The notes below the pieces were generated by a model. It was not told where the DNA came from. It saw nothing but the letters and a program-made list of their open reading frames with translations, and did no database searches. Source: an uncultured Acetatifactor sp. (GTDB lineage Bacteria > Bacillota > Clostridia > Lachnospirales > Lachnospiraceae). Taken from it: a stretch of DNA of 64,000 nucleotides. Positions 52,648 to 59,332 of this stretch are shown one piece after another. The position numbers were made by a program, and so were the translations under genes. The DNA lies in NCBI GenBank assembly GCA_910578215.1, contig CAJTPH010000022.1, forward strand, positions 6,333 through 70,332, written 5' to 3'. How positions within the stretch are numbered: position 1 is the stretch's first letter; each line of letters begins with the position of its first letter.

Positions 52648-52750
52648 TAATGATTCAAAATGATGCCAAACTGTGAAAAGCATCCGGCAGGAGCTTATTC
52701 GCCTTTGGGTTTTGAAATAATTTTAAGAATGTGCAAAAGGGGGCATTTTT
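52625..52750 (+). other. long inverted repeat over spoVAA promoter and ribosome binding site
   Basis: The 5' arm (52625-52646) and 3' arm (52726-52746) are complementary over about 20 positions around a roughly 80-base loop; the 3' arm contains the AGGGGG ribosome binding site and is followed by TTTTT and the spoVAA ATG. Read-through RNA from the kinase gene could fold and mask the site or terminate; RNA starting at about 52654 lacks the 5' arm. Confidence 0.75.
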
Positions 52751-53377
52751 ATGTCCAATACGACGGTTTACCTGAAATGTGACAGAAATATTGAAGTCCT
52801 GGTGCAGGACGTGTTTATGAGCGATATGGGGGAGGTGCGCTGCAGCGATAAGGCCGTCTGCGCAAGGCTTAAGGCGCTGAAGGTACACCACTTCCCAAAA
52901 GAGGGCCAAAAACGGTGCGTTATAAGCTCGCTGAAGCTGGTGGAGCTGATGGAGAATGAGTGCCCCAATATCAGTGTGCAGATTGTAGGTGAGCCGGACG
53001 TCCTGGTGGAATGGGTCAATGTAGATAAACGAAAAACCTGGCTGAGATGGTTCAAGGTCGTCTTTGTCTGTCTGGTAAGCTTTTTTGGAACCGCTTTTAC
53101 CATCATGGCATATCATAACGACGTGGGTATCAACGATGTGTTCACGGAGATTTACAAGATGGTCATGAACAGGGAGCCGCAGGGTCTGAATGCCCTGGAG
53201 GTGTCTTATTCCGTGGGGCTTGCCGCGGGTATTATCATATTCTTTAACCATGTGGGCGGCAGAAGGATTACCAAGGACCCCACCCCTATTGAGGTGGCAA
53301 TGAGAAACTATGAGGAGGACGTTGACAAGGCTCTCATCGCCACCGCAGAGCGGGAGGGTAAGGAGGATGCCCCGTGA
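52751..53377 (+). CDS. spoVAA: stage V sporulation protein AA
   Basis: Protein of 208 residues: a soluble N-terminal half with a beta-rich fold, then two membrane helices. AYHNDVGINDVFTEIYKMV and SYSVGLAAGIIIFFNHVGGRR followed by DPTPIEVAMRNYEEDVD are close to the Bacillus SpoVAA C-terminal pattern. SpoVA proteins move dipicolinic acid into and out of the spore core. The start directly follows a T run, with AGGGGG 7 bases before it. It is the only spoVA gene in its unit. Confidence 0.9.
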   Translation: MSNTTVYLKCDRNIEVLVQDVFMSDMGEVRCSDKAVCARLKALKVHHFPKEGQKRCVISSLKLVELMENECPNISVQIVGEPDVLVEWVNVDKRKTWLRWFKVVFVCLVSFFGTAFTIMAYHNDVGINDVFTEIYKMVMNREPQGLNALEVSYSVGLAAGIIIFFNHVGGRRITKDPTPIEVAMRNYEEDVDKALIATAEREGKEDAP

Positions 53378-53408
53378 CATGGGCTTAAGCCGAATGCCAT
53401 GTCACGGG
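53371..53408. terminator. hairpin between spoVAA and aldo/keto reductase genes
   Basis: CCCGTGACATGG (53371-53382) and its exact complement (53397-53408) flank a 14-base loop; the spoVAA stop lies in the 5' arm. There is no strong T run on either side, so terminator strength is uncertain. Confidence 0.6.
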
Positions 53409-53419
53409 TGGTCTTAACC

Positions 53420-54409
53420 TCAGCCAAGTATCTGGTCGATCTGTTTTCTTTCCTCCTCGCTGAAGGAAGTGTTTCCAACCATGCCGATATTGTCCAGAAT
53501 CTGAGAGGGACGGGATGCGCCGATCAGCACGCTTGTTATGTCTCCGTCGCGCAGAATCCATGCCAGCGCCATCTGCGCAAGGCTCTGTCCCCGCTCCTTT
53601 GCCAGCGCCCCCAGCTTTCTCACCTTGTCAAGGGTTTCCTCATTGACCGCATTCTCCTTCAGGAAACGCCCGTCCCTGCGGATACGGCTGTCCTCCGGAA
53701 TCCCGTTGATATAGCGGTCGGTGAGCAGTCCCTGGGCAAGAGGGCAGAAGGTGATGATGCCGATGCCGTGCGCCGCCGCGTAGTCCTTCAGGCCGTCCTT
53801 TTCGATGTCCCGGACAAACATGGAGTACTTTCTCTGATTGATGATAAAGGGAGTGCCCATTTCCTTAAACAGCTGTGCGATGGCAATGGTCTGCTCCTTA
53901 TTGTAATTGGAAATACCGATATAGAGAGCCTTGCCGCTTCTCACGATCTGATCCAGCGCTCCTGCCGTCTCCTCCAGAGGAGTTTTGGGGTCGGGCCTGT
54001 GATGATAATAAATATCCACATAATCCAGCCCCATGCGCTTTAAGCTCTGGTCAAGGCTTGCGATCAGATATTTTCTGCTGCCCCAGTTCCCGTAAGGGCC
54101 GGGCCACATATCATAGCCTGCCTTGGTGGAAATCACCAGCTCGTCGCGGTATTCCCCCAGACCCTTCTCCAGGATCTTTCCGAAATTTTCCTCGGCTGCG
54201 CCGGACACGGGACCATAGTTGTTCGCAAGGTCAAAATGTGTGATGCCATTGTCGAAGGCCGTGCGGCACATAGCCTCCATGGTGTCAAAATTGCCGTTGG
54301 AGCCGAAATTGTGCCACAGTCCCAGCGAAACGGCAGGCAGCAATAGCCCGCTGTCCCCACAGCGGTTATACTGCATGGAATCATATCTCTTTTCGTCTGC
54401 GATATACAT
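53420..54409 (-). CDS. aldo/keto reductase
   Basis: NAD(P)H-dependent TIM-barrel reductase of 329 residues. Catalytic residues are Asp60 and Tyr65 (FDLANNYGP), Lys96 (ISTKAGYD) and a His in YYHHRPD; the cofactor-binding end has SVLIGASRPSQI. It resembles the YghZ group, which reduces L-glyceraldehyde 3-phosphate and other carbonyls. AGGAGG precedes the start. A MerR-type promoter lies 50 bases upstream, which suggests induction by a reactive or toxic compound. Confidence 0.92.
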   Translation of the reverse strand: MYIADEKRYDSMQYNRCGDSGLLLPAVSLGLWHNFGSNGNFDTMEAMCRTAFDNGITHFDLANNYGPVSGAAEENFGKILEKGLGEYRDELVISTKAGYDMWPGPYGNWGSRKYLIASLDQSLKRMGLDYVDIYYHHRPDPKTPLEETAGALDQIVRSGKALYIGISNYNKEQTIAIAQLFKEMGTPFIINQRKYSMFVRDIEKDGLKDYAAAHGIGIITFCPLAQGLLTDRYINGIPEDSRIRRDGRFLKENAVNEETLDKVRKLGALAKERGQSLAQMALAWILRDGDITSVLIGASRPSQILDNIGMVGNTSFSEEERKQIDQILG

Positions 54410-54459
54410 AGATTACCTCCTGAAATATAATGCGCTAAGATCAAACTGCTTCTTTACAA

Positions 54460-54490
54460 ATCATAACACTTCAAGTACACTTGAAGTCAA
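54460..54490 (-). promoter_or_regulatory. MerR-type promoter of aldo/keto reductase gene
   Basis: Minus strand TTGACT (54490-54485), a 19-base spacer and TATGAT (54465-54460). The spacer holds a perfect inverted repeat, ACTTCAAGT / ACTTGAAGT (54468-54476 and 54479-54487). A 19-base spacer with a central palindrome is the hallmark of promoters activated by MerR proteins; a MerR gene lies at 56498. Confidence 0.8.
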
Positions 54491-54515
54491 GAACTTTTTT
54501 AGTAGGAGGCGGAAC

Positions 54516-55541
54516 ATGGACTTTAAGCAGCTGATGAACACACCCGAATATGATTTCCTGCGCGACAATCCCAGGCTCGGAAAGCGTATTATACTGCTTG
54601 GAATCGGCGGAAGCTATGCATATGGCACAGAGAATGAAAACAGCGACATCGATTTCAGGGGGATTACGCTGAACCTACCCTCCGATATACTGGGATTAAC
54701 GGAATTTGAGCAGTATATAGACCAGCATACGGATACGGTTATCTATTCCTTTAATAAGATCATACGGCTGCTGCTGGAATGCAATCCCAATACCATAGAG
54801 CTGCTGGGGCTTGACGAGGGGCAATACCTGATCAAAGATCCTGTAGGGCAGGAGCTGCTGGACAGAAAAACTCTTTTCCTGTCAAAGAGGGCGGCAAAAA
54901 GCTTCGGAGGCTATGCGGGAACCCAGCTAAGAAGGCTGCAGAATGCCATTGCCAGGGATTCTCTGCCTCAGAGCGAGCGTGAACGGCATATTTACAATTC
55001 CGTGAAAAATGCGCTGGAGGATTTCAGGCGAAGGAACGCCATGCTCGATCAGGGGAATATCAAAATTTATATCGACGATTCGGACAATCCGGATTTTGAG
55101 ACGGAAATATTTATCGACGCCGAATATAAGCATCTGCCCCTTCGGGATTACAAAAACATGCTTGGCGCCATGAACAGTGTGATAAGAGATTATGACAGGA
55201 TCGGAAAACGAAACAGGAAGAAGGACGATAATCATTTAAATAAGCATGCAATGCATCTCATAAGGCTCTTTATGATGGCAGTGGATATTCTGGAAAAAGG
55301 CGAGATCAGGACCCACAGGACAGACGACTTTGAGCTGTTAAAACAGATAAGGAGAGGGGATTTCCAGAAGGAGGATAAAACGTTTTCGGAGGAGTTTTAC
55401 AATATGCTTGCATACTATGAGTCCAGACTGGAAAAGGCGGTGCAAAAAAGCGCCTTGCCTGACAATCCTGACATGGAGCAGGTCGGGCGCTTCGTAGAGT
55501 ATGTAAACCGAAGGGCAATAGATTTAGAAGCGGGCAGATAG
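54516..55541 (+). CDS. predicted nucleotidyltransferase, YcgL/COG3541-like
   Basis: Soluble protein of 341 residues. IILLGIGGSYAYGTENENSDIDFRG is the DNA polymerase beta-type nucleotidyltransferase core (GS...DxD). A long helical C-terminal domain follows. The start at 54516 has TAGGAGG before it; the frame extends upstream across the MerR-type promoter without support. The end of the gene (EAGR and stop) lies in a 20-bp repeat that recurs before the next nucleotidyltransferase gene. The substrate is unknown. Confidence 0.75.
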   Translation: MDFKQLMNTPEYDFLRDNPRLGKRIILLGIGGSYAYGTENENSDIDFRGITLNLPSDILGLTEFEQYIDQHTDTVIYSFNKIIRLLLECNPNTIELLGLDEGQYLIKDPVGQELLDRKTLFLSKRAAKSFGGYAGTQLRRLQNAIARDSLPQSERERHIYNSVKNALEDFRRRNAMLDQGNIKIYIDDSDNPDFETEIFIDAEYKHLPLRDYKNMLGAMNSVIRDYDRIGKRNRKKDDNHLNKHAMHLIRLFMMAVDILEKGEIRTHRTDDFELLKQIRRGDFQKEDKTFSEEFYNMLAYYESRLEKAVQKSALPDNPDMEQVGRFVEYVNRRAIDLEAGR

Positions 55542-55613
55542 GAGTTAATGTGAAGAAGATCATTTCACAATCCTGATATGAGAGCCCGCTTTAGCGGGCA
55601 GATAGGAGTTAAT
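55530..55613 (+). repeat. direct repeat and family B hairpin between nucleotidyltransferase genes
   Basis: GCGGGCAGATAGGAGTTAAT occurs at 55530-55549 and again at 55594-55613. The second copy closes a hairpin GCCCGC / GCGGGC with TTTA loop and supplies the ribosome binding site of the gene at 55616. A related, degenerate element follows that gene at 56405-56448. Confidence 0.75.
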
Positions 55614-55615
55614 TT

Positions 55616-56389
55616 ATGGAGCAGGGAGATATTAAAAAACAGATTTTGGATAAGCTGGAAGAAATCGAGACAAGGGAAAATGTTAGAGTTCTTTATGCGG
55701 TGGAGTCGGGCAGCCGGGCATGGGGCGTGGAATCGCCGGACAGTGATTACGATGTGCGGTTTATTTATCTGCGGCCAAAGGACGATTACCTGCGGCTGGA
55801 TGAGATAAGAGATGTTATTGAGTGGCAGCTCGACGATATTTTGGATATAAACGGATGGGATATAAAGAAGACTCTGATACAGTTCCATAAGGGAAACGCC
55901 ACTCTGTTTGAGTGGGCCAACTCGCCGGTGGTTTATAAAACCACCGCATTATGGCAGGGAATTTACGAGGAATGCAGACGGTATTTTTCCAGGAAGGCGT
56001 CATTATGCCATTATTACGGAACCGCAAAGAGCACATATGAGCAATATCTCACACAGGAACAGGTAAGATACAAGAAATATGTATATGCGTTAAGACCGCT
56101 GCTGGCATGCAGGTATATCGATGAGAACGGCTCCGTTCCGCCCGTCAGCTTTGAGGAGCTGCTTGAGCAGAAGCTGGAAGGCGGATTATATAATGAGATT
56201 ATGAGAATGCTGGAAATAAAGGCTCAGAGCGGCGAAAAAGCGTTAAATCCCCGAATGCCGCAGATTCATCAATATATTGAGGATGAAATTGAAAGGTATG
56301 CGGTTCTTTCACGAACGGTGCAGGAAGACAGAAATCCGGACTGGAATATTCTGAACAGGATATACCGGAAGGTATGCGTGGGCGAATAG
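55616..56389 (+). CDS. predicted nucleotidyltransferase
   Basis: Soluble protein of 257 residues. YAVESGSRAWGVESPDSDYDVRFIY is the nucleotidyltransferase core with the DxD metal ligands. A helical C-terminal domain follows (ALRPLLACRYIDENGSVPP). It resembles its upstream neighbour in fold but is clearly diverged. Start ATG is preceded by GATAGGAG inside the repeat. No HEPN-domain toxin gene is adjacent. Substrate unknown. Confidence 0.78.
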   Translation: MEQGDIKKQILDKLEEIETRENVRVLYAVESGSRAWGVESPDSDYDVRFIYLRPKDDYLRLDEIRDVIEWQLDDILDINGWDIKKTLIQFHKGNATLFEWANSPVVYKTTALWQGIYEECRRYFSRKASLCHYYGTAKSTYEQYLTQEQVRYKKYVYALRPLLACRYIDENGSVPPVSFEELLEQKLEGGLYNEIMRMLEIKAQSGEKALNPRMPQIHQYIEDEIERYAVLSRTVQEDRNPDWNILNRIYRKVCVGE

Positions 56390-56404
56390 ACAGAGTCGGA
56401 AGAA

Positions 56405-56448
56405 ATACTTCACAATTCTGATAGGACTGCGCGCTTAGGCGGACATTC
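56405..56448 (+). repeat. degenerate family B hairpin
   Basis: CTTCACAATTCTGAT and a GCGC / GCGGAC stem with TTAG loop resemble CATTTCACAATCCTGAT and the hairpin at 55563-55599. It lies just before the MerR gene. Confidence 0.45.
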
Positions 56449-56497
56449 TGCTTGGAAAGATTTGTGCCGCCAAAGTCGGCAATACAGGTGATCAATT

Positions 56498-57004
56498 ATG
56501 GAGAAAAATTCAATGCAGCAAAGCGCAAAAAACACGGTAAAGCCCCGGACCTATACCATACGCGAGCTTTCCCAGCGTTACGGTCTGCCTGCTTCCACCC
56601 TTCGATACTATGAGGAGATCGGACTGCTGTGCAGGGTGCGGCATACGGAGAAGGGCGTCCGCATTTATGGCGAAGAACATATTGCCCGGCTGGACGGCAT
56701 ACTCTGCTTTAAACGCACCGGCCTGCCCATTGCAAAGATTCAGGAATTTTATCGGTATGAGGCGGATATTGCCAAGCATGCCGAAGATATCCTTGCCATG
56801 ATGACCGAGCAGGAAGGGGCAATCTTAAAACAGATGGAGGAGCTGACCGCCGGGCTGGGGCATATCCGGGAAAAGATAAGGTATTATACCAAAGTCCGTG
56901 AAGCCCTTGCCCGCGGCGAAAAGCAGCCCCGGTGGGAGGAGATCATTACTTCACCCACCCAAGCAGCATGCATATCCAATACCCCAGACCAAGCAGCCAA
57001 CTAG
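56498..57004 (+). CDS. MerR family transcriptional regulator
   Basis: Regulator of 168 residues. The N-terminal winged helix has YTIRELSQRYGLPASTLRYYEEIGLL and RIYGEEHIARLDGILCFKRTGLPI; a coiled coil (about 85-140) follows for dimerisation. There is no Cys pattern for metal binding, so it resembles the aldehyde- or redox-type regulators. The last 20 residues overlap the convergent spoVAC gene by 59 bases. The aldo/keto reductase promoter at 54460-54490 is a likely target. Confidence 0.9.
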   Translation: MEKNSMQQSAKNTVKPRTYTIRELSQRYGLPASTLRYYEEIGLLCRVRHTEKGVRIYGEEHIARLDGILCFKRTGLPIAKIQEFYRYEADIAKHAEDILAMMTEQEGAILKQMEELTAGLGHIREKIRYYTKVREALARGEKQPRWEEIITSPTQAACISNTPDQAAN

Positions 57005-57419
57005 AAAATATTCCGTATAAAATTACTGGCCCGGCGATGGTGAAGATCTTACAGCCGATGCCGAAAACCTGCCCCTCAGCCTTGTACTCGATGGCGGGCG
57101 CGGCCACGGAATTGGCAAAGCCCGTGATGGGCACCAGCGCTCCCGCGCCTCCCCACTTTACAATCTTTGCGTACAGGTGAAAGCCTGTCAGGGTTACGGA
57201 GCAAAGCACCAGGATCAGAGAGCACCAGCTCCCTGCCGTCTGCTTGTCCAGCCCCAGGCTGCCCGCATAATTTAATATAAACTGCCCCACACAACAGATG
57301 ATGCCCCCTGTGATAAATGCCTTGAGCATCTGCAGCCACAGATTATGTGTGGGCGTCATTTCCTTGACGTATTCCTCGTATGCTTTCTCCTGCTGCTTCT
57401 TGTTTTCTGATTCTGACAT
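56946..57419 (-). CDS. spoVAC: stage V sporulation protein AC
   Basis: Membrane protein of 157 residues with about four helices. AFITGGIICCVGQFI, GLDKQTAGS, KWGGAGALVPITGFANSVAAPAIEYKAEG and IFTIAGPVILYGIF are strong SpoVAC signatures; SpoVAC is the mechanosensitive channel-like part of the dipicolinic acid system. The start at 57419 has GGAGG 7 bases before it. No spoVAD or spoVAE gene follows. spoVAA and spoVAB lie on the other strand of the same window. Confidence 0.93.
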   Translation of the reverse strand: MSESENKKQQEKAYEEYVKEMTPTHNLWLQMLKAFITGGIICCVGQFILNYAGSLGLDKQTAGSWCSLILVLCSVTLTGFHLYAKIVKWGGAGALVPITGFANSVAAPAIEYKAEGQVFGIGCKIFTIAGPVILYGIFSSWLLGLGYWICMLLGWVK

Positions 57420-57756
57420 TACCATACCTCCGTGTGTTGTATAAGCTGGTGTGCGAAATTTACCTCTGTGCCCACCCAAGCAATATTTGCATGCTTATTC
57501 CCGGGCAATGACCCAAGCTGCCGTGCCTCAACCCAACCGGGGGCTGGCCTGGACAGTGGGCCTATGCCGTCAGGTTGCTGACTTCAGAACATGCCCTCGC
57601 TTCCCAGGCGGTGTGAACCGCCTGGGATTTATTGTAATTTCACTGTGAGCGTTATATTTGTTCTTAAAACGTAACATCAGTATGTGCAGAATGGCGGGGA
57701 ATTATTATAATTATGTTTTTGGGTTTGCCGGTAGTTGTTGTACAGCAATATTTTTC
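57420..57756. other. structured intergenic region, possible RNA
   Basis: About 340 bases with GC-rich inverted pairs: GCCCAC (near 57470) with GTGGGC (near 57555), AAGCA / TGCTT, and a strong hairpin CCCAGGCGGT / ACCGCCTGGG at 57603-57626. On the plus strand the last would act as a terminator for an RNA of some 200 bases; on the minus strand the whole would be a spoVAC leader. No class was recognised and no good plus-strand promoter was found. A 65-codon frame here lacks support. Confidence 0.35.
57603..57640 (+). terminator. strong hairpin, possible terminator
   Basis: Perfect 10-bp stem CCCAGGCGGT / ACCGCCTGGG with GTGA loop, followed by a T-rich but broken run. Confidence 0.55.
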
Positions 57757-57804
57757 TTGACACATAAGTAACTAGTTGCTATAATTAAAAGCGCAACAAG
57801 TTAC
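57757..57804 (+). promoter_or_regulatory. MarR promoter with operator pair
   Basis: Perfect TTGACA (57757-57762), 17-base spacer and TATAAT (57780-57785). GTAACTAGTTGC (57768-57779) fills the spacer and its near-exact complement GCAACAAGTTAC (57793-57804) follows the -10, as expected for autorepression by the MarR protein encoded next. Confidence 0.8.
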
Positions 57805-57821
57805 CAATGCGGAGGCATTCC

Positions 57822-58313
57822 ATGAATCTGGACGATCTGATCATAAGATTTTCAAACTCAACAGAAAATCAAATAAAGGCTATTTTCAGCACATTATTTA
57901 TTGCCGGAAATAAGCTGCAGACAATTTTTGACAACCGTATTCCGGAGGTGTCACTGAAACAATTTATGCTGCTTTCGATAGTCAGACAGTCGGAAGAACA
58001 GCTGACATTTACCCAATTGGGGAATCTGCTGGGCTGTTCCAGGCAAAATATAAAGAAGCTGGCAAACGCCCTGGAGAGAAAAGGTTTTATTACAATTGGG
58101 CAAAGCCCCAGTGATACAAGAGCCATGTGCATTTTTCCCACGGAAAGGGTAAACGACTTTTTTCAGAATGATTTTTCCGAGTATCAGGGAGAACTAAAGT
58201 ATCTTTTTGAGGTTTATACAGACCAGGAGATAGAAACGCTTTTTACTCTTTTATCCAGGCTGTATGCGGGGATAGAAAACCTGGCAAAAAATCAGGGGAA
58301 AAATTTTGAATAG
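57822..58313 (+). CDS. MarR family transcriptional regulator
   Basis: Winged-helix regulator of 163 residues: SLKQFMLLSIVRQSEEQLTFTQLGNLLGCSRQNIKKLANALERKGFI is the helix-turn-helix, followed by the wing SPSDTRAMCIFPT and long terminal dimerisation helices. Start at 57822 with GCGGAGG before it. A flavodoxin-domain gene follows after a mobile element-like insertion and could be a co-regulated target. Confidence 0.9.
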   Translation: MNLDDLIIRFSNSTENQIKAIFSTLFIAGNKLQTIFDNRIPEVSLKQFMLLSIVRQSEEQLTFTQLGNLLGCSRQNIKKLANALERKGFITIGQSPSDTRAMCIFPTERVNDFFQNDFSEYQGELKYLFEVYTDQEIETLFTLLSRLYAGIENLAKNQGKNFE

Positions 58314-58441
58314 AATCTGGAATAAACTGTCTGAATATAAAACCCTGATAAGAGGTCTGCCGGGCGATAACCGCCGGAAAAGAATTAATTAGGCTGTGGA
58401 AAAATGCGGCGTAAACCGCGGTAAAACTGTAAAAAGCTTAG

Positions 58442-58597
58442 AAAAGTCCGTAACAGTTCAGCCATACAGTACCGCGAAGTCAAAATTGCATCCTTATGCA
58501 ATTTTGCGAGACTTGCGAGCGCCAAAATGAGTTGAAAACTCATTTTGTGTGCATCAGTGTAACAGTTTAGCCGAAGGCTGAACTGTTACAAAAGTCC
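58442..58597. mobile_element. IS66-type MITE with 8-bp target duplication
   Basis: A 140-bp element (58450-58589) with perfect 14-bp terminal inverted repeats, GTAACAGTTCAGCC and GGCTGAACTGTTAC. It is flanked on both sides by the 8-bp direct repeat AAAAGTCC (58442-58449, 58590-58597). Inside are two perfect hairpins, CAAAATTGCAT / ATGCAATTTTG and CAAAATGAGTT / AACTCATTTTG, and an extra inner copy of the end. Ends starting GTAA with 8-bp duplications are typical of the IS66 family. No coding capacity, so it must be moved by a transposase elsewhere. Confidence 0.85.
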
Positions 58598-58649
58598 AGA
58601 TAAAGCTATATTTCAGGTCTTGACATTGTAGGAGGGGAGAACAAAACGG

Positions 58650-59171
58650 ATGAAAACAGTAGTCATATATAACTCGCAGACAGGATTTACAAAGCGGTAC
58701 GCGCAATGGATAGCGGAGGCGGCGGGGGCGGACTGCCTTGAATTTTCGGAGGCAAAAAAGAAAAGCATGGCAGAGTACGAAGCGATTGTTTTCGGCGGCT
58801 GGGCATGCGGGGGAGGTATAAGCAAGCTTGGCTGGTTTAAAGGAAATATAGATCAATGGACGGGTAAAAAGCTGGTGGTTTTCTGCGTTGGCGCCAGTCC
58901 CATAGAAAACCCGGAGGTGGAGCCGGCGCTTAAAAAGAATTTTACTGAACCGGAGCTGGAGAAAGTAAGAATATTTTATTGCCCGGGCGGGATGAACTAT
59001 GAAAAAATGCCCGTGCCGTCAAGGCTGATGATGAGAATGTTTATAAAAATGCTGAAAGCCAAAAAGGATAAGACAGAGGCTGAGCAGGAAATGATAAAAG
59101 TCATTTCGGCGTCCTATGATATTTCAGACAAAAAGTACGTTGAACCGGTTTTAGAATGCTTGAAGGAATAG
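58650..59171 (+). CDS. flavodoxin domain protein
   Basis: Protein of 173 residues with a flavodoxin fold: VVIYNSQTGFTKRYAQWIAE is the FMN phosphate-binding loop, and YEAIVFGGWACGGGI and KKLVVFCVGASP are the following strand-loop elements. It resembles the flavodoxin-like domain of protoporphyrinogen oxidase HemG-type and related redox proteins. AGGAGG precedes the start. The MITE lies between it and the MarR gene. Confidence 0.85.
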   Translation: MKTVVIYNSQTGFTKRYAQWIAEAAGADCLEFSEAKKKSMAEYEAIVFGGWACGGGISKLGWFKGNIDQWTGKKLVVFCVGASPIENPEVEPALKKNFTEPELEKVRIFYCPGGMNYEKMPVPSRLMMRMFIKMLKAKKDKTEAEQEMIKVISASYDISDKKYVEPVLECLKE

Positions 59172-59264
59172 CTCCCCCTGCGTAACGGTAAGCCGGATAA
59201 TTTGAATTTTAGGGGCTTACGGCAGGGGCTTGCGACATTTGTTCTTGGCGAAAACGGGTTTTAA

Positions 59265-59293
59265 TTGACATAGGTTTACCGGATTATTATAAT
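59265..59293 (+). promoter_or_regulatory. capA-like gene promoter
   Basis: Perfect TTGACA (59265-59270), 17-base spacer and perfect TATAAT (59288-59293), 40 bases before the start at 59333. Confidence 0.8.
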
Positions 59294-59332
59294 AACAGTG
59301 AGAAAATTACATAAGGTTTCAGGTAAAACAGC

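Noticed and set aside
54516..56389. Nucleotidyltransferase pair as a HEPN-MNT toxin-antitoxin system
   Set aside because: Both proteins have the nucleotidyltransferase core, both are much longer than MNT antitoxins, and no HEPN RxxxxH protein is encoded next to them.
57451..57648. 65-codon frame upstream of marR
   Set aside because: No ribosome binding site; it runs through a strong hairpin and overlaps the structured region.
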